A DNA stretch of 64,000 nt. It comes from Argopecten irradians. Lineage: Eukaryota; Mollusca; Bivalvia; Pectinida; Pectinidae. The stretch is taken from NCBI RefSeq assembly GCF_041381155.1, contig NC_091142.1, forward strand, positions 5,769,778 to 5,833,777, in the 5' to 3' direction. The number at the start of each line of letters is the position of its first letter. Within the stretch, counting starts at the first letter, position 1. The notes under the pieces were generated by a model, which was given only the letters and a program-made list of their open reading frames with translations, ran no database searches and was not told where the DNA came from. The position numbers and the translations under genes were made by a program. Of this stretch, positions 34,801 through 46,428 are shown in pieces.

Positions 34801-37800
34801 AGTCTCATGGTATTCATCGCCTTTTGTCCGTCGTCTGTCAATTTACACTTTAGACTTCTGTTCCAAAACTGCTGAAGCAATTTCATTGAAATTTTGCACA
34901 AACCTTCTAAGGCATAAGGTCAATCAAAATTGTGAATTATATGACCCCAACCCCCAGGGGGCTGAGAGAGGGGCCAAAAGGTATAAAATTGACTAAAATT
35001 TCAAAAATCTTCTTCTCCATTCACAGCTAGATGTGGTAGAATCAAATACTCTTTATTGATGGAAAAGTCATAAGGTCCTTTACAAAAATTGTGAATATAT
35101 GACCCTGGGGTCTCATGTTTCCCCTTGGGAGGGGGTCAAGTTTACAAAAGTTTATATAGGAAAAACATATTTTAACGTCATATCCATATTGGTCCTGGTC
35201 GACACAGGGGTCAGAGGGGCAGGACCAAAATGGGTCAAAATGGCTAAAATTTCAAAAATCTTCTTCTGAATTCACAGATTTATTGGAACCAAATAGTCCT
35301 CATAGATTAAAAAGTCAAATTTATAAAATCACTGACTGACTTCAAAGGCCTGATGGGCCTATATGTAGTGTAAACTTATATGTCTTTGTTTCATTCTGTA
35401 TCTGAACTCAGGTGACCGTGAAAAAGGCCCATGGGCCTCTTGTTAAAGGTTCCATTATAAAAAATAAACAGCCAATGCAGGTTTCATTTAAAGACCTCAT
35501 CAGTACAGTGGGGTTTAGGAGGTTGATTGAGGAAAGTCGGAGTACCTGCAGAAAAACCACTGATTTTACTTTTGTCACAGTTGTGAATGTATTATAAATC
35601 CAGCATTCATGGAATCTAATCTATATAACTTCATGTTAGAACAGTGCATGCAGACGGCTATATTTGTGGTTGATAGTAAATATCTACCTGTGGTATAAAA
35701 TGATGATGAATTGATGGGTACCCTTAAATCCACCACTTACGTACTGCACCCATATACAATTGTATACCCGGCCCATCTCCCATGTCGTAGAGATGATGTT
35801 ATTTTAAAAGGAAGTTCCAAAATAAATCCTATTTACATAGTTCCAAAATAAATCCTATTTACATTTTTGTTTTAATTTGTAATATTTTTTTGACTTATTT
35901 CAAATCGTGTGGATTATTAACACACAACCCTATTAAGGATCATTTATATGCTGGCACATATTTATAGCAGAATTGTTTTATCATGAAAAACAAAAAAAAC
36001 CCGCATTGTTCTGATAAGTTAAATATAAAAAAAAAAAAATCATCTTGAGTAGATGTTGACACTTGGATCGTACCAATAGATTAAAGAGATAATTCACTCA
36101 GGCAAATTCTTTTACATAACCAATAAGCAAAATATAGCATAAATGTATTGTTCTACATTTCTTATGAAACATATAACGTAAAACATTGACAAATTCCATG
36201 ACATTTTTAAGTATTTTAATCAATATCGTTGAAATATCAAATCGTTGATCAATACGATTAAGCAGGTACAATATTAACTCTGTACCCATACCCGAGCCAA
36301 AGTCACGCACGTTAAACAAATGAACTACATAACCACTGAGAAGGTGATAAAATGATTTTTAGGCAAGACAATTCACCTAATAAGGTAAACACACTACTGT
36401 CAGAACGATTTGAGCAGTTCTAGCCAAAAGTTGCATTACTTTACGAGCAAGGGACAGGGTTCGGCATACAAGAAGTTCGACCACAGTGTGTAATGGCGGA
36501 CAGCGAGAAAGTTTGAATATTTCACACACGTGTCACCACCATAGGCGTTTCAGTTATATCACAGTAAAACTGACTGATCTAATTTCCATTAGAACTTGTT
36601 TTATCTGATATATATACAAATTTTAATGTTCTCTTAGACTGAATTGTCCCTTTAATTCAGGTGACAAAGTGCACAGTATATATTTTCAAGGTTGTCTATC
36701 ACTTTTTAAATATTTTTTAAAACTTTTGTAATTTAAATAGCGAACATACTTGTTTATGTCAGAACATGTACATTAAACCTATTATGTAGATATGTTACTT
36801 TTATTTAGTTTAATTAGGACTTGGACATTTCAATAAAAATACACTTAAATGTACATGTATACAATACATGTACGTAAAAATATTGTACAATTTTTTTAAT
36901 AGTTTTATCCCTATTGAGACCCTTGGTGCCTCTATGTTGTTTTTGGTAGATAAATTTTGAATTTTTCAGTTTCTTAGATGTTGGACTTACATTAGCCTTT
37001 AGCTGCCATTAAGAAAAGACTTGTATGTTTCAAAAAAATTCTTTATATTTCTTTGATTTAATATCTAGTGCATGTCCATAGGCCTTAATAAGATTTGTCA
37101 AAATCTTAAAAATGATCCGATGCATTTTTTTTCTCTGTCAAAGTGATCTATGTATCCCGGAGTCACTCTATGTTTATAAATTACCGCTATTCATTAAATC
37201 ATTTTGTTGTTTGTAGACTGATCATGAGCTTTACAAGAGGAAACTCGAGGAAATGCTGACACTGCAAAAAAAATGTCTGACGGGAATAGCCAGTCAGAGG
37301 AAGCGACTGAAGAAGATTCAAGGCTACTGCAAACTGTGAGATATCAAATTTATTGTGTATAAACTTTGTGTGTTTTAGACCAGGAAATATCTACTAGATA
37401 CTTACAGGTACAACCTTGAGTGTTTGACATTACCAAGGTGTATATATATATCTACCTCTAATAAAAACTATAGTCTATAAGGTGCAATTTTTTAATGACT
37501 TTTGCGAATCAGCGACACTATATTAGCGATTATTCCTATACTTACAGAGATGAATTCATTGTTTGAAATCAAATTTGAATATTAGAAATGATATTTTGTC
37601 AGTTGGTCATGATTATCTTCCAAATACAGTGGCTATTCCGATAATTATTCAGAAGAATTAGGAATTTGAAGATTAAATATTATAATAAATGTTCTTTTGG
37701 CAGTAGTATAAATTAATAAGTGTGGTGGAAAATTTCAGAAAGTCCAGAAAAATGACAATAAACTCCTAAATTTGAAAAGACTCAATACTAAAAAAAACAT

Positions 37801-40800
37801 ACTACATGTACATGCATATATACCGGTAGTGTTTCTGCAAAATTTTCAGTCTGCATGCATTTAATTCAAGGTCAGTTAAAATGAGGCCTCAAAAGTGCTG
37901 AAAAATGCTTATTTGGTCAAGTACGTTATTAGTGATGACGACTTTGTTATGTAATTGAACTGGCTCAGACATCGTGAAATTTGACTCGGACTGCCTATTT
38001 CAAAATGCAGTCCAGACCAACTGTCCGGCAATTATTGAGTACCAGAAGTCAGTAGAAATGGTGTCTCTGAAGTATTACGCAGATGCTGAACCTGTGGCTG
38101 GCAAAAATGTAAACTGCATAAGATAATTCTGAAAACAGCTGCCTGGATATATACTAATAGCAATAAGTTATGTTTACTTCGAAAATTCACATTAATGTTC
38201 GGTCCAGCAAAATCTTGATCAGTTCGGCTTATTCACAGTCTTTGCCTTGCCAGTCCGAGTGTCAAGCCATTTTTTTTCAACATTAGCGATGCCTGCTGCT
38301 GGTTACATATTTTAATTACAATATGGTTATAAACTATATTGCTTTTGTAATGTGTTTCAGAGCAAAGCAACAGAGCCTTGATAATCAACAAAAAGCTGAG
38401 CTAAAGGAGCTTGATGAAAAGACTAAAACCCATAAAACACACTTTCGAGAGATGGAAGAAAGTTTGCCTCATAAGAACGGGTAGGAATATAATGTGGTGA
38501 AAGGTTTATCTGGACCATAATTATAGAACTCTTTAAAAAAAAGAGATATATACTCTTTTAAGTTATAGGATTAAAAAAAAGCAGAAAATGAGAATCAACA
38601 CTGTAACTTATAAGACACAAAAAATTAGAATGAGAATCCAAACTAACTTATAAGATAAAAAAAAAATAGAATGACAGTCAACACTGTAAGTTATACCTGG
38701 TAAGATAAAAAAAAAATGCAGAATGGGAATCAACACTGTATATATGTTTAGGAATTTGATTACCATGTTCGCCATATAATTAACGCCCAGGATGCTGAAA
38801 AATTGAAGGAAGAGGGTGCTTATATATATAAATAAACCAAAATGTAAATTGTGGATAAAAAAGTATCCATATTTTAACTCTTTCTGAACTGATGACACAT
38901 TAATCTGACAGTGAAATAGGCTTACCGTATTCACTGTAATTAGCACCCAGGGTGCTTAAATAATTGTAACAAAGAGGAGCTCTTATTATTGATTGCATCA
39001 TGTGTAAATTGAACAAAATGTCTTTTATCATTCGAGACGCATTATTAGGTCATGATTCACATGTAAAAGACTTGCAAGTTTATGTATTATAGGATGTATG
39101 CTGATGTAAGGGGCGTCACATGTTGTAAAATATTATTAAACCCATGGGATGGAGGCATTTATACATCTTCAACTCTTCTCCAGAAAAGGGGAGGGGCGCT
39201 GATAGGGGAGGGATGCTAATTTCGGCGAATACAGTATGTTACTATCCATATCAAAATGTACATGCATGAAGGTATTGATGCCAATGTCATTTAATGTCAT
39301 AGACTGACTATAATGATAAATTTAAAATATTAAGTGGGAGAGTTTACCCTGATCAACAGGTTTTTGCAGTGGATATGATATCATGTGTTATGTCACCGTA
39401 TTTGCATAAACATATGTTTTTCTTGAATTGTAATCTGAATGAAAAATACAAAAAAACTTTTAATTAACCTAAGCATAAAAGAAATTCAGTTTAAAAAAGG
39501 GATGTGAAATTTAAAGTAAATAAAATATTGATACACAAGCAAGATTAACTGTTTGAATAAAATTAGATTCTATTTACTGTGTTTCACTGCAAATAAGACA
39601 CAAAACTCCCCTCTCCCACACACACAACACTCCCCTACCACCCCCCCCACCCACCCACACAGAGAAGAAAATAGGTGAAAAGTGGTGGGCAGGGGTCTTA
39701 TTTGCAGACAACCTGGCTGACAACATTCAACATTGATCAATTAGATTGCCATCTTGCAATTTTGAACGCCTGTCATTGCTGTTAGTGAAATTAAAAGCAA
39801 ACAAAATAAAGATACACAAGCAAGATTTACTGTTTGAATAAAATTTAAATCTGTCTAACAGTATCTTTCCTCAGATTTCAAACCATTCAGCTTTTAAGAT
39901 GTAGCACATGCATATACGGAGAATCTATATTTGAATATGAAAATGAAAACAAAATTAACAGTATGAATAAAATTTATATCTATGGTAGTTGCAACCAAAT
40001 TTCGAATCGTTTAAGATGTAGCACATGTATATTTGTATGTAGCACATGTATATTTGTATGTAGCACACGTATATTTGTATGTAGCACATGTATATTTGTA
40101 TGCATTTTGCACAAAGGAAGTATAGTTATGTAATGGAAATTGGAATGGTGATCACTATCACAAAAATGAAAGGTCATTAAACATTTACTGACTTTATAAT
40201 GTTCTTATTTCAGAATATACCTGAGCATCATTCTGGGACAGGTGAATGTGTCTTTACTAAACAAAGCAGATAAGTAAGTATCAGTAAAATTATATACATA
40301 CACATTTAACTCGGACACCCCTGACATTCCATAATGGACTAGTCCAGTCTTTGATTAAGAAGAGTCTAAATGCGTCTTCAGGGATGAATGAGTGAAAGGT
40401 ATAATTGTGTAAAATCCCAATTACATTGATAAGGAAAATGTCTTTCGTCTCTTTGATGCATTATAGACTTGACATACAATGTAATAAAATATAATATTTT
40501 CTAGATTTGATAAATTATATTTATTTAGTTTTCTGTTTAAGTTATTTCCCCATTTTTAATTAGCTAATATCTGCATTTTGTTGAGATATATCTATGATTC
40601 TCTATGAATTTTAGTACAATGTAATACAACAAAGGTTTAAAACTCGGAAATGACAATTTCAACAGGCAGGATGAGGGTTAATTGAAATAAGTACTATAAT
40701 CATAAGCCAACTTTCTTTCGCATGAGATTTATTTTCACAATTTTTTCATTTATGTTAATTTTCCGATGATTTATCTCAGGAAGTTAACATATGTCCTTAT

Positions 40801-43800
40801 TTATTGATGAAATAAATAACTTAAGAAGTGTCTGTTACAGGTTTGCCTACAAGGAGGATTATGAAAAGTTTAAGGTGACTGTGAGTTACATAACATTGGT
40901 ACTGTCTGCAGCCTTGTTCTTCATCAATGGATCTAGGTATATAGTCCTCTTACAATAGGGATGTAACAATACATCAGACTATTGATACAGTCTGATTTTA
41001 TTTGATCAATTGATACAGTCTGGTTTTATTTGATCAATCAGTGACAGACTGGTTTTATTTGATCAATCAGTGACAATTCAACAAGTCAATAGCAGTTGCC
41101 AACAGTACGCCAAGGTTTCAACCATAACTTTTGCTAAAATGAAGTACAATGTACTGCCTAAAAATGAAATGCGACAAAATCCTTAGCTCTTTTGCCATTT
41201 TCCTAATGACACTCATCGATGCCTCCACTAATAAACTATGGTTTAAAGTAATAACAAATTGAATAATGGCTGATGATCTATAGTTTGATCTGATATTATG
41301 GCTGTGTTTTACAATTACTCTAGGTGGCTGGACGCTCTACACAACTTCCTTCTTGTATGGTATTACTGTACCCTGACCATCCGTGAAAATATCCTCGTGG
41401 TCAACGGCTCCAGGTATAAACCTTCTTTACAAAACGCTTCATTGCTATCTAAGTATTAATGAAAACAGGCTTTATATTGAAAAAAATGAAATATATCTTT
41501 GTGCTATTTAATTATTATCTGTAGCCAAGTGATCTCGCCTCCACTTTTAAATGCTGTTAACATTTTTAGTTTCATCAGTTCACATCATCAACAATTTTGG
41601 CCCTTTATCATAACATCACTGTTACGTTACTTTTTGTTAGCACAGTATATGTGTACTTTTCTTATTTTCTTACGATTGGTGTTAGTTTGTCATAATTGTG
41701 CTTATGTAATAATTACTTGAAATTTTTGATAGAAACATAAAATGAACTATTCTCAATATCAGGTAAGTGCATGTGCATGTATGGGTAATTCAGTGCACCT
41801 ACTCTGTGGGTACTTTTATAGAGTTCATACCAGTTGTACTGGATATAAGTAAAGCAGCTTATAACGGAATGTGATTGGACCTGAATTCTCAAGATGGTTG
41901 TACATGTTCATGTACTTTAAACCAACTTTCTCTTTCGGGGGATTTACTTTTGTGAATTTTGTAATCCAAAGAAATTAGCGGAACTTAATTTCCGCTTATG
42001 GTCGACTGATTCACATACCATGTGATACCTTATAACGTTAGTGCAGGACTGTTGTTTCTATTGGTGATGGAATAATGTTAAAAAATTGTATACAGCGCTA
42101 ACGTCATTTTAGCAGGAAGATTTCCGGTATTCTTATATTCTTTTCTCTTCCAGAATTAAGGGTTGGTGGGTGACCCACCATTTTGTATCGACTGTATGTG
42201 CTGGGATAGCATTGATTTGGTAAGTCATCTCTTTACTACAGTGTAAAGGTGAAAATGTACGTATACGCTAAAGAGAAATTGACGCTTATTAAGCTTGAAC
42301 ATGCAAATTTCCCCTGATTTTGTGAATGTATGAACTATGTAGCTAAAAGTCTGAAAGCATGTCATTCAATTGTGAAAATAACGCCACCAAGAACGTCTTA
42401 TGCTTACAAATCACAAAATTGGGTGCTTTCAAAAATATCCACTTAATAAAGTATATATTTAAGTTATTAACGGTGCTATAGCATGATAAAGGTCTCTTAC
42501 CTGGCCTACTATACTTTTTGACCGAATACAAAATGGTTCCTAGAGGTCTTAGAATTTAAAGTAAATGGTTAGCAAAATAAAATCAGTTTACAGTTGGTTA
42601 AAACTAAGTATTGTTTATAAGCCCAGTGTGTGTTTTTGATTTATCCTTTTGTAGGCCTGACGGTTACTCCTACCAAGCCTTTAGGACCCAGCATGTTGTC
42701 TTCTCTCTCTACCTTAGTAAGTTAAAGATGCTCCACTGCTGACAAATGGTATTTTTTCACTATCAAAAACAGGAGCAGACGATTTAGTATTTTTCTTCTG
42801 CTGCAAAAGTTACTTACTTTACACCATAACCACCATTGAAAAGTTTGACCTTCTTATTTTAATTCAAGTTAAAAATATGAAAAATAATGAATTGCATCTC
42901 AAAAAATTCCATGGCACTATATTCTATATGGAATGAAGTACTGATTGCGCATGAAACAAAGGCAAAATAAATTATTTTATATTATTTTTTTGTGTAAATT
43001 AGGCATATATATACACGATTAAACACAAATTATTGTTCGAATGATGAATATCATTTATGCTCTGTCGGCGGTGAAGCATCTGTAAGTGTGAAGCCAGCTG
43101 GGATCGAACCTGTCACTCACTTCTACCAATTGAGTAGAAAGAAAATCCACCCTATTGAGTGGAAAGGAAAAACAATATACACTACATGTATTTCCAATTA
43201 ACCATGAATAATTTTTCAATAAAAATATCAACTGAACTTTTCAACGATTAACAATTCGAGAATCAATCACTATATATAATAACTCATTGTGAAAATTCCT
43301 TTCTGGTTCGTGTCATCATATATTTGTGAGAATAACATCATGTTTTTTTAGAGAAATTCATTTGCATAATATAACCGATACCTTCCTGCAAGGGAGATAA
43401 CTCTGTAGTATGCAAAATATATATAATATGATATATAACAATACCTACTGACAGGGGCAGATAATTCTGTAATATAGAACAATACCTACTGACAGGGGCA
43501 GATAATTCTGTAACATATAAATTTCAATACAAAATGGCAGTTTATAGGGCAGTTATTATAACATTTTTGTAGTATATTTTTCAGTTTTAATTATGTTGTA
43601 TACCGTACATTTACTTGAAACTCATTTACCCTTGAAAGTGTAAAGAAAGAAATCTGTTACAACTGTTATTTAGTTTTAAAACTTCTGTTGTTTTTTAGGC
43701 ATGCTGTATGTCATGCAGTACTTTTACCAAAAAGGCTCTCTGTACAGACTCCGAGCTCTAGGAAAAGGACATGAAATGGATATTACTGTTGGTAAGATAC

Positions 43801-45970
43801 AACAAAAATGATAATAGTAAATTAAGGTAGATATATATATATATTAGATGGAGTATGTTTGAAAATAGACTTATAGATACAGACTATTTGAATATAGACT
43901 TGTATGTATATCTCCACAGACTGTAATTGGGAACTTAATCACTGCATGCTAACTGTATTCTTTAAATCAATAAGCTTATTAAATGAACACATTTACAACA
44001 AATTATGGTTATAACATACATGTCCTATTTATTCCAATCAAGGTTCCTATCAGATGTTTGTAATTATAAAGTATGCATATAACAAAGTACTTTCCTTGGC
44101 CCCCAGGGATTTGTTTTATACCAGCAAGGGTAACTCTACAAGGGTTTTACTGATAATTTTATATTCGTTTACAGAGGGGTTCATGTCGTGGATGTGGAAG
44201 GGGATTTCCTTTATACTACCATTCCTCTTCGCTGGCTATGTGAGTATAATTAATTTTTCTTTGTTTTCATACAAAATCTGGCTTTCTGATTGGCCAATAT
44301 TTTTTTTGCATACCACTATGAAAAAAAAAATCCGAGAATGGCGCGAAACTCTGACATTATCGTGACGTCACAATAGAGACATTGACGTTGCGTATTGATT
44401 CAGAAAAAAGAATCCCTTGAAAAACCACTATAATGTTACATTTAAACATACTTCATTTTATCAAATAGAGTATAAAATTAATTATAAGTATTGATGTCAC
44501 TATTTTTTAATTTTATCGGGGTATGAAAAAAAAATTGTTTGCAAACTTTCGTGAGAGGATTCACACAGTTTGCAAACAATTTTTTTTTCATACCCCGATA
44601 AAATTAAAAAATAGTGACATCAATGCTTAAATACATCAAAGACTTGTCTGTTAAATATGCATCTAAATGATTAGATCTATGAACCTGAAAATACAGTAGG
44701 GAAACACCATTTAACATTATTATCATTAATGAGTCTTCACAAATAAATGTGTTCAAGTTTTCAATTTTATGTTCAATTTACAAGATCCTATTGGCATACT
44801 TTTAATTTTGGTGAGCTAAAAATTGTATTGTAAATTTTTTTTTTTTTATTTTATAACATATAATAATAATAAATACTAATATAATGATAATTTGAATTTG
44901 CTATTTATGGTGATGATAGGTGTGCTTTTAATCATAAAATTAAAAAAAATATCCAAGACAAAAAGAAAAGAAAAAAAGAAGGAAATTAAGAAAGGAAGAA
45001 AAACAAAACTTTTGAATAAAGATTCTCATGATCAGTTCTTTAAGACATAGGCATTAAGACATTTGTCTTCTATCAGGCATTAAGACATTTGTGTTCTTAA
45101 GACATTAAGACATTTGTCTTCTATCAGGCATTAAGACATTTGTGTTCTTAAGACATTAAGACATTTGTCTTCTATCAGGCATTAAGACATTTGTTTTCTT
45201 AAGAAGCATTTTATATTTAAGACATTAAGGCATTTTATATATAAGACATTAAGGCATTTTATATTTATGACATTAAGACAATTGTGTAATTGATTTCAGT
45301 GTTTCCAGCTGTACAATTCCTATGTATTGTATCACCTGGCCCTCAAGTCTCCACATTGGCAGGTAAGGACTCACAAAGGAAAGGTATCACTTCAGACTGT
45401 TTTACGGCAACTCGGTGATAAGCAAAATATTTTGCACAAAGATACCTTAGGGTCAGCTGCATATTGTATGATATTTATTACATCCTATTTTCAACGGGCT
45501 CTTGTTAATTACAAAGGTCAAAGGGTAAAAATTGATGTTTTCATTGTTTAAATTCTAATAACAGATAATTAATATCAGATTAGAAATCATATGTTTGGCA
45601 GTTTTAGCAAATCATGAATTTCAGTTCAGAATATAAGAAGAATTGAAAAAGTAGGTCACAGTGACCTAGCTATATATAGTTAAGCATTTGTTCTATTTTA
45701 GCATTAAAAACTTGAATGATTTTGCTGAAAACTTTCATTTCTCAACAATTTGATAGCTTGAGATTGATGTTTAGTACTGCATATGGATCGTGACATAACC
45801 TGTATTTACAGGTATTCGCCCTCTCCTTCCTTCATGGGTTCCTGGGAATGGGGAACATTGCTACAACACTTGCTGTTGTCAAACAGAAGATAACAGAACA
45901 GGTCGCAGGAATGTATAAATCTCGTCTCACCAACAAATACCGCTTCAACTCTCGTACAAAAAACCTGTAA
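28874..45970 (+). CDS. TMEM120: transmembrane protein 120 homologue
   Basis: Twelve coding exons join in phase: 28874-28954, 37217-37335, 38361-38480, 40214-40273, 40841-40936, 41324-41413, 42154-42219, 42655-42716, 43699-43791, 44175-44239, 45300-45362 and 45812-45970 (stop 45968-45970), giving 357 aa (human paralogues about 340). Residues 1-105 form the charged coiled-coil part. Conserved blocks follow: [20 protein letters not shown] (107-126), FAYKDEYEKFK-like (128-138), [32 protein letters not shown] (W193, W194, H197, H198), [30 protein letters not shown] and [15 protein letters not shown]. The family has six membrane helices with an ELOVL-like fold that binds coenzyme A. It sits in the ER/nuclear envelope and plays a role in fat-cell biology; a channel role (TACAN) is disputed. 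Invertebrates often have one gene, so A or B is not assigned. Confidence 0.96.
28995..29560. mobile_element. fold-back element with 9-bp target duplication (Mutator type)
   Basis: The 566-bp element starts TAGCCCGAGATACTCTGG and ends CCAGAGTATCTCGGGCTA. The arms match for about 135 bp with only a few mismatches. ATGTTGAGT flanks it on both sides (28986-28994 and 29561-29569). Long inverted ends plus a 9-bp duplication fit a non-autonomous Mutator-like element. It lies 40 bp after the TMEM120 exon 1 donor. Confidence 0.85.
31471..31500. repeat. (TA)n microsatellite
   Basis: A run of alternating TA follows ATACATATATATATA. It lies in TMEM120 intron 1. Confidence 0.9.
31965..32660. repeat. interspersed repeat with about 150-bp internal units
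   Basis: Four diverged units share AGCCATCTTGGATTTTGGCA, GCTATTTCTCAGAAAGTACT and GAAGGGATCTGTCTCAAATT. Upstream lies CGCCTTTCGTCCATGG, similar to CGCCTTTTGTCCGTCG at 34818. It is in TMEM120 intron 1. Confidence 0.7.
32665..32858. repeat. about 28-bp minisatellite
   Basis: Seven units of AGTTTGAAAAGCAGAAAAAA with a variable A-rich spacer. The long open frame across it (KSRKK repeats) is an effect of the tandem repeat and not a gene. Confidence 0.85.
32953..33361. mobile_element. 408-bp TTAA-bounded MITE, copy 2 (inverted)
   Basis: It starts TTAAAGGTCCACTACCTTAA and ends GAGAGTGGGCCTTTAA. It matches the copy at 19004 in reverse orientation, including GCCGTTTTGCCGTCTGGCGC. Confidence 0.75.
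34780..35450. mobile_element. inverted-repeat element with GGTCACCTGAG ends
   Basis: The left end, AGGTCACCTGAGATGAATGA, faces CTGAACTCAGGTGACC at the right. Internal repeats carry TAAAATTTCAAAAATCTTCT twice (about 34995 and 35247). It lies in TMEM120 intron 1. I remember similar sequences from other bivalve loci, which is recollection and not a search. Confidence 0.6.
36081..36655. mobile_element. 575-bp TTAA-bounded MITE, copy 2
   Basis: Bounded by TTAA (36081-36084 and 36652-36655), with GAATTGTCCCTTTAA at the right. It aligns along its length with 13684-14259. The copy lies in TMEM120 intron 1 about 560 bp before exon 2. Confidence 0.75.
38560..38735. repeat. degenerate tandem repeat after TMEM120 exon 3
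   Basis: Three or four units of about 50-60 bp share GAATGAGAATCAACACTGTA and TTATAAGATAAAAAAAAA. The array begins some 80 bp after the exon 3 donor. Confidence 0.55.
38752..39237. mobile_element. nested copies of an element with CGTATTC...TAATTAGC ends
   Basis: TTCGCCATATAATTAACGCC (38768) and GTATTCACTGTAATTAGCAC (38928) are two left-end copies. GATGCTAATTTCGGCGAATA (about 39213) is an inverted right end. One copy seems interrupted by, or next to, another. A relative may lie at 10530-11125. Confidence 0.45.
40019..40101. repeat. 21-bp tandem repeat, four units
   Basis: GTAGCACATGTATATTTGTA plus one base is repeated four times. The minus-strand frame of HTNIHVL repeats across it is not a gene. 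Confidence 0.85.
40970..41095. repeat. about 35-bp tandem repeat, three to four units
   Basis: Units carry CAGTCTGGTTTTATTTGATC followed by AATCAGTGA or AATTGATA. It lies right after TMEM120 exon 5. Confidence 0.7.
42722..43087. mobile_element. 366-bp MITE with AAAGATGCTCC ends, at the TMEM120 exon 8 donor
   Basis: The element starts TTAAAGATGCTCCACTGC directly at intron position +6 of exon 8 (exon end 42716, GTAAG 42717-42721). Its right end, GTCGGCGGTGAAGCATCT, is followed by another GTAAGT at 43082-43087. It matches the copies at 13323 and 48052. Confidence 0.8.
43095..43155 (-). repeat. truncated tRNA-like fragment
   Basis: On the minus strand CTACTCAATTGGTAGAAGTG resembles an A box and CAGGTTCGATCCCAGCTGG a B box. 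They lie only a few bases apart, so there is no anticodon arm. It is a relic of a tRNA or SINE. Confidence 0.4.
43371..43422. repeat. fragment of the 189-bp palindromic MITE
   Basis: CCGATACCTTCCTGCAAGGG followed by AGATAACTCTGTAGTATGCA matches the right arm of the copies at 12511 and 21641. Confidence 0.55.
44487..44629. repeat. long near-perfect hairpin in TMEM120 intron 10
   Basis: The arms 44487-44549 and 44567-44629 are reverse complements with one or two mismatches. Both hold ATCGGGGTATGAAAAAAAAA or its complement. The loop is about 17 bp. Confidence 0.9.
45040..45285. repeat. CATTAAGACATTTGT tandem repeat before TMEM120 exon 11
   Basis: Units of about 25 and 52 bp share CATTAAGACATTTGTCTTCT, later shortened to AAGACATTAAGGCATTTTAT. 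The array ends about 15 bp before the exon 11 acceptor (AG 45298-45299). Confidence 0.8.
45653..45667. promoter_or_regulatory. perfect oestrogen-response-element-like palindrome
   Basis: AGGTCACAGTGACCT is a full match to the nuclear-receptor inverted repeat AGGTCA-n3-TGACCT. It lies in TMEM120 intron 11. GTCACTGTGACCT also occurs inside a repeat at about 49215, so it may be repeat-derived and without function. Confidence 0.4.
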
Positions 45971-46416
45971 CAGGTCATGATGAGGACACCCGCCTAAAAC
46001 CGAGAGGCCGTTTAAGTCGTCAGTGGTGAAGCGGCTAATAGTGGTACAGCTAATTAACTTGTACAGTACGAAGGTCTGTAGTAATTTATTGTTAGTGAAA
46101 TTATCAATTATTACTTTTGAAGTTGAGTGAAAATCCGTAAAGCTGACGTAAATGTTTGTGAAGAAAGTTTTGAAAATGATGTTTGTTATTGGTTAGATTA
46201 TCATTGTGTGTACCAGGTAACTGTTACCACAAATCAATGGTTAAACTATACATACATGTAGTTTAAGAATTGATGAAAAACATAGATTTTGATCACATGA
46301 AATGTGTACAAAGATAAAAAAATTAAATAAAAAAAAAAAAAAATTAAGTATGAAAACTTGCCTATCAAATGTATTTAAAAAAAATTATAACTTGATAAGA
46401 CTTTGTTGATGAAGTG

Positions 46417-46428
46417 AATAAAAATAAA
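46417..46428 (+). terminator. candidate poly(A) signals of TMEM120
   Basis: Two adjacent AATAAA hexamers lie at 46417 and 46423, about 450 bases after the stop codon. Another possible one is at about 46325. Confidence 0.45.

Noticed and set aside
39980-40177. Minus-strand open frame with repeated HTNIHVL
   Set aside because: The frame follows a 21-bp tandem repeat inside a TMEM120 intron; there is no independent coding evidence.
43095-43155. tRNA gene on the minus strand
   Set aside because: A- and B-box-like sequences are present but too close together, with no anticodon arm or acceptor stem.
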